Positions 38,474 to 50,294 of a DNA stretch of 64,000 nt are shown here, one piece after another. Made by a program: the position numbers and the translations under genes. The first letter of the stretch is position 1. Every line of letters starts with the position of its first letter. The stretch covers positions 1,013,501-1,077,500 of the forward strand of contig JACSYO010000134.1 in NCBI GenBank assembly GCA_016806645.1. Direction: 5' to 3'. Origin of the DNA: Ophiodon elongatus (taxonomy: Eukaryota > Chordata > Actinopteri > Perciformes > Hexagrammidae). A model generated the notes under the pieces. The model searched no databases. It was not told the origin of the DNA and saw only the letters and a list, made by a program, of their open reading frames with translations.

Positions 38474-40607
38474 ATCCTGTATGGCTGATCCTGAGGGCTT
38501 GGGAGACAGCTGTGGACAAGACTCTTAACTGGTTTCGAGATGAACTGAACAACAAAACCTCAGTAGTAATAGTTACAATATTTTGGGATTGCTTTTTTGA
38601 CAGAGTTTCATTGTATTAACCTCTTAATGCTCAAAGAGCCAAACAGACTTGATAAATTCATTTTTTTGGGGGCGTTTCTTAAACACAAACTGCTGTCCTG
38701 ACAGAAGTAAATTAACTGTACTTGTGTAGCTCTTTTCTGGTCTTCTGACCACTCAAAGCTCTTTAACACTACATGACATCATTCACCCATTCACACCCAT
38801 TCACACCCTGATGGGAGGAGCTACCATGCAAGGAGCCACCTGCCCACCAGTAGACACCATTCATACTCATTCACACACACACACACACACACACACCTCA
38901 GGAACAGCCTGCAGCTTGGTGCCAAACGCTGAACAACCAGTTTCACTGATTTCTACCAAGCGCACCGATCACTCAATCAATGCAGCATGTGTCTTCAAGC
39001 GCCATTATTGTTTCACTTAACATGACCTAGTGAGCAACATTGCAACAGAATTGCCAATGAATTCATTACCTCCTTCGTTTCAAATATATGGCACCGAGTG
39101 TGTATTACTGCGGTTTAATGTAGCTTACTGTAAGCTGATGAAGAACAGAGTGAACTAAAGAAGTTAAGTAGTCACAATCATCAACTTCCACGAGCGTGTG
39201 ATTCATTTACTGTATTCTGCCGTCACACTGTAGAATTCATAATCTATACAATTATAAAATGAAAGTTATGAAAAGTCATCCTTAGGCGACATTTTTTTTT
39301 CAAATTCTTACATCTGCATAAATTGCTTCATTCTGAGTCGGTCTGGAAACTTGTCATTTATGAACAGAGTTGTTTAGATAATACACAAGTATCAGAGATA
39401 CAGCATAAAATGCTGGAGCAGGTATCAGCCCGGTTATCATTTATCAGCTAATTTAGGCTACACAACAACAACAACAACAACAACACCACATGTCACTCGC
39501 TACATGCGCATGAGTCACTCAGGTGCTAGTGGTGAGTATAAGTTAGCCAGAGCTCGTAAAATGACAGCAATTTTACAATATTTTACACCTAAAAACACGT
39601 TATACTATATAATAGGGACAGCCAGAATCAACTCAAAATGAAAGTGGCTTTAATCACACAATCCTATAGCTCTAGCTCTACAGGGTGCGTGCAGAATTGT
39701 AAAACTGTTCAAATAAAATAATAAATAAAATATTTAGGCACAAGGTAGCAGCGATCCCACTGCTGCTGCACACAGGAAGCTGCGGGACAAAGCACTTCCT
39801 TTTTGCTGAAACACATGAGGTCAGTCGCATTTTGTGTTAATGAGTCGTCATTTTGAAATTATTGTGAAACCTGAGCCAAAGCTGTTGTTAAATACTCTAA
39901 TACAAATGCAAATAAATGAAAAGAGAAATATTTAAATACATTTAGCAAATAAACAACCTAATTTTTTTTTATTAAATCTACAATATTTAAAAAAAAAATC
40001 ATATCGGATGTCTTCAAACTGAAGGCAAATGTCTGGCTTTTAGTGGTCTAACCCTTGAGAGTGCTCTCTGACAGAGACCCTAAACAGATCAAGACATTTC
40101 CTGACTTCCTAATCACTGATGTTACATGTTGCTGAGGATAAAAACCCTGCGCCTGTGAGAGTCTGGGAAACTGGATGATTTTGAGCTCGGGGCCATGAGA
40201 CTGACCACGCACGACATCGAGCGGAACATTCGGCCTCATGCAGCTGTAAATAGACACACTCCTTTCATACAACACAAAGCCATCCACCGAGTGCAAACAA
40301 CTGCTGTTACACAAGGAGATGTGGAGCCGCAGTGTTCCTGTGCACGTCCCTTCGGTCAAGCTGTCAGCAAGAATCAGCTTTCAGGGCCGACGATGGAATC
40401 AACGGGGCAGATGTGCAAACACGCCTGACAGAGCCCCCACCCCCACCTCAACACACCATAAATGAGTAATAAAAAAATATATATATATGTTTTTAAAAAA
40501 AAAAAAAAAAAAAAAAAACACACACCCCCACCCACTCAATCTCACACTCTGTAATGGAGCAGGCTTCATTTACCCAGTTCACAGGTGGTCTGTGCTGTGG
40601 AGATGCA

Positions 40608-40680
<73 letters not shown>

Positions 40681-43219
40681 CAATGAAGTGGCTGAAGTAA
40701 ACATTGACCAATGGGAGGCAGCAGAGATAAAGGCACATCTCGCTTTGTATAACAAATGTATGACGCGAAAGGAGAACCCAGACACACACAGCCAGCCACA
40801 CACACACAGCCACAGCTACACACACACACACAGCCAGCCACAGCCACACACACACACACACACACACGATGCTCTCCCTCAGCCCCCGCTTTGATTCCCG
40901 CTCAGACTGTCTCAGATACATGTATTGCTTGCACAGGTTTCCTGTTCCAGCTTCAGCCCTTCGCCTCACACTTGAGCTGCTTCTGTGAGATTGTGAAACA
41001 TCTGATCAGATTTCTCCTCTGCTGTTAAGATTGTTTTTATGCAACCACCCTGGCAATAGGATGCTTGTTGGCCAAAGAACTGATCCTTGCCTCCATCATT
41101 GGGCCATTCACACAGGACGCACCGGGGGGCGGAGGCCGGAGGCCTGCTCCTGATCTTCAGCGATAGTCTGTCTATTTTCTATTTCTGTTCGGTGTATATT
41201 TCAGTCCATTTTCTCGGAGTGACGCGAGCTGATCATTGATACATGATGAAATATGAATCCCCCTCCCTTCTTTTCCTGCTGTTCTCCCGGAGTTTAAATT
41301 CCCCCGATTCCCCTCGCATATGTTCCGATGTAAAAAAAAACATCCAGCAATCAGAGAGCAGAGGAGACGCTTCAGGAGCACACAGCATCAGCCGTGGCAG
41401 GAGACGGGCTGAAGCCGGAGGGCGGGAGACGGGCTGAAGCCGGAGGGCAGGAGACGGGCTGAAGCCGGAGGGCGGGAGACGGGCTGAAGCCGGAGGGCGG
41501 GAGACGGGCTGAAGCCGGAGGGCGGGAGACGGGCTGAAGCGGCAGGAGACGGGCTGAAGCCGGAGGGCAGGAGACGGGCTGAAGCCGGAGGGCAGGAGAC
41601 GGGCTGAAGCCGGAGGGCAGGAGACGGGATGAAGCCGGAGGGCAGGAGACGGGCTGAAGCCGGAGGGCAGGAGATGGGATGAAGCCGGAGGGCAGGAGAC
41701 GGGATGAAGCCGGAGGGCAGGAGACGGGATGAAGCCGGAGGGCAGGAGACGGGATGAAGCCGGAGGGCAGCATCTGTGTGCAGGTCCACAGTTTGAGCAG
41801 AAGCCAACCCAAACGTGAGCCGGGGCTTTTTGGAGGGCAACACCAGGGTTTTGAGGGAAACCGTCACAACATCTGAATGTGAAATCAATAAGTCGTACTC
41901 TTAAATTGAAAGACGACGCTCTTAGATAAAGATAGAAAAAAGCTACATACAAAAAAAAAAGTAACTGATTATTTTTTACATTTTGTATTTTGCACAAATC
42001 ATTTTAGCACAACAGTTTAGTATTTTCAGTATTTTAAAATGTCAGGCTAGTTATTAGTTTTGCTTCGGAATACCAATACTGGAAAGGTATTGCAATACCC
42101 TGACTTTTATAGAGGGGACAGTATCCCATTTATGAGCAGCGATACCTTAGAATGACATTTTAATAACAGCCATAGCTGATGCTATGAGACGTGTCCATGT
42201 GCGACAGCCCTGGGCCTCTTGAAGTCTCCAAAGGGCCTTCATTTGGATAGACTTCATATACTGGGAACCTAAATGGGAACTTTCTCTCCTGGAAAATTAG
42301 TAACACTTAATAACCGCATTTTTAAGGAGTTTAAAAAACAAATTTTGGCAGGTAAAAGATGATAAAGCTGGCGACGCAAAGCAAAGTAATCACACTTCCA
42401 CTCTAAAACAGAAGTAAGATTACAAAATGACGCAATACGGAAGCACCCTAGTTCAGACAAAGAATAAGGTATGTATATTGTTGGTATTGTGACACAACTC
42501 TGTATATTTATGAAAGTCTAAAACATTTCTACTATATCTATTAGGCCAGCAGTAAACATTAGACCCGGGCAGTTTGCATTAATTCATAACTAAAATCAGA
42601 ACATACACACGTTTTTGATAAATATCATTACATTTTCTGAAAGAATTGTGACAAAGACATGAAATGAGCAGCATATTTCAGAAAAACAAAGTCTGGTGGA
42701 CAAACTGTGGAACAGCAATACTGTTTCTGAATGACCTCAAACGTACAGTATCTTTAGAATCAGTCAGTTCATCGGTGGCCGATACATTACATCTGCAATA
42801 AGCTAATATTGTCTGATATATCAACCCAGCCCATTTCATTGAGTTTTTCAAAACATGCACAAAATTACCTTATTTACATTTAGAACAATTGAATTAATAT
42901 ATGAATCCTATATAGTGAGTTGAATTAGCATGTCATAATGTGTTTCCAAACAAAAATAAAAGTTTACTAGCACACAGCATTAGCTAATTGAAAGGGTAAC
43001 GGCTAACGGTAGTTTAAAAAAGGGTAAAGTCTGGCTAAATGATGTGTTATCGGAGACCATGCGCAGCAACAAGGGCTTTTTATGTATTTTCAGTTTTTAT
43101 ATGTTCAGTAAGGGGAGCATGAACGGATGCTAGATGAGGCTACATGACAAACGAAGGGCCATTTACATGTTACACCTCAAAAACAAACAAAAAGAACCCA
43201 CTTCTTTCATCCAGGTTGG

Positions 43220-43268
<49 letters not shown>

Positions 43269-46200
43269 GGGGGGGAAGAGGGGGGCTCCTGGGAACGCGC
43301 TGCTGTTCTGGCTTTGGAGCGCGCCTGTCGTGTGTCTACATTGACGACAAAGGACTGGACGCAGCACACCTTTGTCCCGGCGTAGGAAAGCAATCCCCAT
43401 CCCCCACCCCGCTCTTGAAGGGCACCGGAGAATACGCGCAACCTGTTAGAGGATGCAGGCGACTGAATGAACGCTCCAGTAAACATTGATGTTCAAACAT
43501 ACTGGATGGGATTCCAGGTACGAGGAGACGTTTGAATACTTAAATATAGTACATTTGTTTTACTCACATCAAATAACAATTGAAAACACTGAAGTTGAAT
43601 AGCTCCCGGGCACCATTAAAAAAAAAAAAAAAATGGTATTGTGACTTTCTTTTTTGTGTGGAACCAGAACCTAAAACGCTGATATTCGGGTGACGGCGCA
43701 AGCAGATTTCTCACAAAAAATACACACATCAACATTGGAGAAGAAAGAACGAGGATTGGATTAAGTGCAGCGGATCTCGAGACACAAAGATCTGTGGACC
43801 AGCCGACTGTGTGTTTTTACGTCCCTGATGCTTTCCCCGATGTTGAATTGTTAATGTTATGCCGGCATTATTATCTTCCCAATGCAAATTGGAAAAATGC
43901 ACTCCAGTAATTGTATTTGGTCATCAGCAGGCACGTGAGAAACCAACTGGATGTTTTGGTTAATTAGAGTCGCTGATGTTATTCAAACGTACCTCAGATC
44001 TGTTTTTATTAAAATTCCACCAGCATGTCCACAGCTCCGCCAGAGGAAATAATACACAGGACCATGTTTACAGGAAGATTCCTGTATCTCTCCCCCCGGA
44101 TCATATTTCCCTGTTGTTGCTGCCTACATAATTAAACGGGCGAAACCATCAGAAAAAAACAACGGTCTAAGTGTGAAGCCACAGCTGCTCTTCAGGACCG
44201 TGGTCAGGGCTGCCGCCACCAGGGGAATAACATCAATCTGGAGGAATATACATCAAATGTTAAATGGAATCGCCTTCATAGAGCACCTTCCTAGTCTTCT
44301 CTCTAGTCTACCCGGAGCACCGTAAACTACACTGTACAGCGTTTTGAGTGGAAGTGAAACTGACTGAGAAACTTAGCTCTGTGGGCTTGAGTACCTCATT
44401 CTGCAACTGGTTATTAGACTTCCTCACAAACAGACCCCAGGCAGTTTGGATAGGCAGCCACACCTCCTCCACTCTAGTGTTGAATACCGGAGCCCCCCAG
44501 GGCTGTGTGCCCAGCCCCACCCCCCCTCCGTTCACGCCGTACACCCTCGACTGCTCCACCCCAAACATGAGAACTCTGTTGTGAAGTTTGCAGATGACAC
44601 TACCGACATCGGCCGGATTACAAACAACAATGAGACTTCATATAGAGAGCAAATCAGTGATTTTGGTGACAAGCGGTGCCTGTGAAGAGCCCACAGTATA
44701 TATTAAAAGACAACCCCCCCCCCAGCCACAGCCTGTTCACCCTGCTGCTGTCTGGAAAAGGGACACAGAAGTCTCAGCTGCCGTACCACCAGACTAAAGA
44801 GCCGGCTGAGAGAACCCTTCATTCATCCGCCACCCTCCATATAATATAGTGGTTTCTTGTTTTTATGTTTTTCTTATGTTGTAATATGGGACTAAAATCT
44901 GCGTTTTGTTGTGCAATACAGTTGTACAATGACAATAAAATAGCCTTGTAATCTTGGCAGACAGAGCCATTAAACCAGCCCCAAAGACATGTTGAACTCA
45001 GGTCCTGATGAGAGTGTCTCTCCCTTCGGGAAGACACAGGCCTGGTCCAGTGAAAAGCAGGAGGATGTGGCTCACAGTGGTTAGATTGAGGGGATATTCA
45101 AATGGCATGAAAAACATTAACATACGCAAGACAAGCGGCCGTTTTCACAAGAGACGCGAGGGAAGCTCATATCTGGCAATCATCAGGGGAAAAAAGGGAG
45201 AGAGCCAGAAAGATGGCGACTTGACCTTTTCCAGATGGTATAGCCTTTAATCCGTACTACAGAGTCCTGCAGGGGACACGCAGACTGGAGAAGTCTGATA
45301 AACCGGGCTCAAATGCCACTGGGAATCTGCATTTCTATGCCTATATTAAACAAAAAAGGGATACAAGTGCTTTGAAGTGGGTCCACTTGGAGAGGGCTGT
45401 GCTGATGCCTGTATTGGTTAAGTGTTGGGGAGCAACGGCTCACATATTCATCACCGACTGGATGCTGGCTGCACCTTTACCGACCATGAGGTCAGTTCTG
45501 GAGAAGGCTTATATGCATTTGCATACATGTACGGTGTGCATGTGCAACAACTGCATTTTTCTTGTGTAGCCCGTGCTTTAGAGGTATAGAAGCTTTTTCA
45601 GAAAGTAAGAAAAGACGGTCTGAGTGTTTAACCAACGATGGAATGGAACAATTACACAAATTCTGGACTTAAAGATTAACTAAACCCCCAGACCCCCTTT
45701 TTTCAGCTGCACAGCTGATTTTTTTTATTGTATTAAGAGGGAGCCCCTATTAGCTGTTAAATCACCCAATTGCATGCTGGGTACAGCTCGCTCTCGCTAC
45801 AATATTAAAAAGACACATTTGATTGAGCACCCTTGTTTCACAGGGATTATACAATTATTATTATTATAATACAATACTGCCATCATCTAATAAAGGCATA
45901 ACATAACAACAGCACAAAATGCTTTTAAAATGCTACAAAATAAATGTTTCAAAATAAACTAAAATATGATTTATTAATTGATAACTCAGAAGCAAGGTCG
46001 AATGTCTGCCTTGTTCATGACGGCCAACAATGAATTTAAATGGCAAGATCCTCTTCCTCAATAACATTACTCACCACTCCAGGAATTACACCGCTCCCTC
46101 TCACACATCAACTGTCAAATATCAGGTTTTCTGCAACGGTCCTGTTATTACAGAGCGTTCATGTAATAGAAACATATGTCTAGGCATGGGAAGATATGAA

Positions 46201-49200
46201 AATCGCATGGCCAAAATAATTGCGATTCACAATTTCATCCCGATAATCATCAAATTATGCTTAAAACGGCAGTAAAACACGCTGGAATCTAATGTTTTCA
46301 TTGCATCCCAGATAGGACACATCTTTTTATAGTGAATACTGTTTTTAGGGAAAAACAAATCAAACAATCTTAATAAGGTAATCTTGACGTCTTCTTATCA
46401 GGGCTGTCTAACATTCAGGAGAATACGGTACATTTATTCTCTGTGTGATTACTGGAATCAACAATATCACAGGATTTGTTTTGTTTTTACACAAAAGTAA
46501 ACCAGACTGTGACCCACCATTAGAGAAACACACCGTCCTCGTGTCGCATTTCATTTCAGTTGGAACCCGGCCGAATGTTCCCCGACAACAATTTCACGAA
46601 TAAGCTTATTTGTACTATTTCAGTTTGTATTTGAAAAGTAAAAACGTTAACTCTGAACTCCAGTACTATAAACAAAGACATACAGCAGATATCTTGTAAA
46701 TGTACAATGAACTGCTGCTTTGGGATGAAAGCACTGACGGAGTGAGAGTGTGTGGTTAGGAATGAGGGAGGCATGGTATCTCACTGCCCCCTGCTGGACA
46801 GGGAGCCAACTGCTCCAAAGTCATTAAACGTTACATGAAAGCACAATGCCGAACAATTACTGTTCAACACAATACAAATCTTTGAGCCATTGCAAATGTC
46901 ATGCAGAAGTGTGTGGCAATGATAGCGGCAGCATTAGGCTTTGCAGGGGCCTGAGCCAGTAATTACGGCTGACATTTCCCTCTAAAACTGTCATTAGTCA
47001 CTTCCAAACCAGCCTGATGTGATAGCTGTAATATCTCTAAATTGCAGCAATTAGAAAAGGTTCACCGGAGGGGCCTGAAAATGTTCTGTGTCGCTCAAAA
47101 TGTCAACAATGGGACAATCTCATCAGTGCAAGGATGATGAAAATAAGCTTGTATTAATGTGTCAATAAAGCAAAGTGTCCAATATGTGTCATTAGAGGAA
47201 GTGTTTGTGTTACACTTCTGAGTGTTTGAAAAGCTCTGGTTCTAAAAAAAGGTGCTACATTTGATATTCACAGCATAACATGATATATGTAAAGATATAG
47301 AGGTGTAATGTCTCCCCCTGTGTTTCTCCTTGCTTTGTTCACATAGCCGGCCGGATGCTTGCCTTTTAGTGCATGTGTCTTTTAGTGCATGTGTCTTTTA
47401 GTGCATGTATCTTTCAGCGCATGTGAGCGTGCCCACGGCCGCCGCTCTGCACTGCTCTCATACGGCGGTAACAGCTGAGAACCGTCCGGTTCCCCTCAGG
47501 TACACCGTGAGGGTCTTTGGGTAAATGTGTAATGCTAAAGATCTCTCTAATAACACTAGTCCCATCTTGATACTCCATCAATGTTCAAACTAACTTTCAA
47601 TCTGGTTCCTTTATTGGGTGGAAGATGGTAATGCTGATTTGTACTTGTATTCATTTTGGGTTAAGGCTGAAAGAAGGCGAGGGAGGAAAGAGAAGTGAAG
47701 TGGGATGTTAAAGGGAGGAGAACCCACCCGTTTGATGGAGCTGCGAGTCTTCTCCTTCCACTGGTGGCTGCTCATCTCCAGGGTGCAGTGCACATAGGTC
47801 TCTCTGTCATAGGAGCCCAGGATGAACAGTCTGCAGGGACAGAGACAAACTGTGAGGTTCTACACCGAAGACGTTCACAAGCACCAACTAGGTCAAATCC
47901 AGGCGCAGCCGTTGCTTTGTGTCTCTTAAAGGCGCAGTGTGTGGGATTTAGTAGCATCTAGTGGTGAGGTTGCAGATTCTATCTGATTATTAGAACTGCA
48001 TAGCCCTCCGCTCACCACCTCCCTCTCCAAACAGGGAGAGAACTACGGTGGCCTTCAAGTAGCAAAAACACAAAAGGCTCTCTCTAGAGCCAGTGTTGGC
48101 TTTGTCCGTTCTGGGCTTCCGTAGGAATGGACTCTGAAGAGGACCTGCTCCCTATGGAGACATGAAGGGCTCATTCTAAAAGGAAACAAAAAAGATTCTT
48201 AGTTCCGGATGATTATACACTAAAGAAAACATAGTTATGAATATTATATTCCATTTAAATCCTACATACTGTTCCTTCAAAAAGGTCTTGTCTTAAAGTC
48301 ATTCTCTCTTCACTGGTTTGACATGGAGTCAGGATTTGAACATTGGACTCAAAATCTGAGGACACATTTTGAGTTCTTTGGTGACCATCAATCCGATCAC
48401 ACCCACAGTCCTGATGAAGCAAATTAGCTGAGTTTTTGATTGATGAGTTTCTACTTCAAAAAGTACTATCGCTTTAGTAGAACTAGAGTTTGACTTTGAC
48501 TGTTCAGTAAATAAAATAATGTTAGAGATAAATACTAATGATTTGAAATGTTTTCATGGGCTTTAATGGGTTTTTATGTCATACGAAAGGCACTTTGAAT
48601 TGACGTGCTGTAAAAAAGGAACTTTACAAATAAACTTTGTTTGTACAAAGCGCAGTTTTTTTATCATTTCATTTAAAATGATTCAAAGAATCTAAATTCT
48701 GAAGCACCAGTCTTTTATCTACCGAGAGCACCCTAAACACTGCTGTGCTGTATTGAGACATGCAGGAGTGAAGAGGATCCGTCACATTTCACTCTCTACG
48801 CAACAACCTGAGGTAATAAAGGCTTTATTGATCATCCACAGAGGCCTAAATCTGCCCCCGCGTCATGTGAGAGGGTTGATGACACTCTGCATCGATACAA
48901 GACATCGTTCCTCTTCATTCTAATCCTCACACATCACCTGCCGCTGATTTGACACATGAAGAATAGTTTACTGGCCGTTGCTCGAGCATCTCGGCATGTG
49001 ACAACAGCAGTAAAATGTCTTCCTCGAGGAAGCTTTGTCAAATCTTAAAAAAAAAACATTCGTCATGATGCCATGTCTTCTCGTCATTGTTTAGTCTGTC
49101 TCTTTAAGTCCCCCAACTTTATGGAAGAGCAAAGCTAAAATCACAAAGATTATTTATGGCCAAAAATGACCCTACTTGCAAAAGCAAAAAGGTGCAACCC

Positions 49201-50230
49201 CAACTTCCCCATCTGTTTTCTGTCAGCAGGGTTACTTTGTATCGTCATCATGTGTTCATCTGCTGAATTGTTGTTGGTTAATCAATTGCATGTTTGGTCT
49301 ATAAAATGTCAGGAAAAATACCCATCACAAGTTCAGAGAGCCAAGCTTCCAAGATTTTCATCTTGAGATCTCCACATTGGAGAAGCTGATCATCGTTTCT
49401 CTTGCTCTCTATTATTGTCCACTCCCAACTCAGTCATTCCCCGCTGTATTAACACGGTAGTTACAAAAGGACAAAGCTGGACTTGAAACAGTACACAGGA
49501 CCTGATCCTGTACTGTGATGCTGGAAAGAAAAGCTGATGTTTGGTTGGCTACTGCTGCCCCCTGCTGGGCAGAGGACATCAATGCCACCAACGCTGAAGA
49601 AAAGGAGCTCCCTGACTGCCTCGCTCTGAAACACAGGCCTCTCTGAAGACACTAAAGCAATACTTGAGGAATACTGTGATACCAGTATGATCATCTTCAG
49701 TGACATGACGCTGACCTACTCAATAAGACTCAACTATTTCACATGTCCTGCTGAGTGGGTGGATACCTGCCTCTGCTGAACATTTACTGCATACAACAGT
49801 ACACGAAGGTGTGATCTGACCTAACTGACCATCAACCTGTAGGCCAGGTCGAACACAGTCTCCGGACCTGCTGATACAGAAGGAGGTGATGTAAGAGGGT
49901 AGGGGAAGAAGAGAGTCTGTACGATTTTAATGGGCAGGACATGAATAATTAATGGTTGAGGCTAAACTGATCACACACACACACACACGCGCCGCTCCCA
50001 AGGCGAGCCTGGGCCAATAGATTTGACTGTTAAGGCCAATTCAAAATGAAACATGGCCGCTTCGGACGAAGAGGGAGTGCGTTTATCTCAGTAAGGAGAG
50101 CCTGGTGATGTGTGGTCTGTCCAATATGATGGGGTTAGAAGACAATATATAATGGAAACTGCCACTGGCGCAGAGCTGATGAGGAAACGGGTCAAATTCA
50201 GATTGGCTTAGAATCTTTAACCTTCGTTTC

Positions 50231-50294
<64 letters not shown>

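Larger units (their letters stand above)
23949..47727 (-). other. pdzd8: pdzd8 intron of 23.8 kb
   Basis: The largest intron. No second gene is recognised inside it. It contains SINE heads or copies, a ~500-bp percomorph repeat, other interspersed repeats, TG/CA arrays, a 25-bp minisatellite and a plus-strand LINE fragment. Several stretches without recognisable repeats have complex homeodomain-site-rich sequence (for example 31.3-31.5, 37.0-37.5, 43.8-44.0 and 46.9-47.2 kb). These are candidates for conserved regulatory DNA, by inference only. Confidence 0.75.

Noticed and set aside
40493..40969. Long open frames of Cys-Val or His-Thr repeats (also near 19.2, 38.2 and 43.2 kb)
   Set aside because: Translations of CA/TG dinucleotide arrays, not proteins.
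41233..41997. 254-codon minus open frame rich in Pro, Ser and Leu
   Set aside because: It is produced by the 25-bp minisatellite. Two other minus frames are open over the same array, and the flanks have no coding features.
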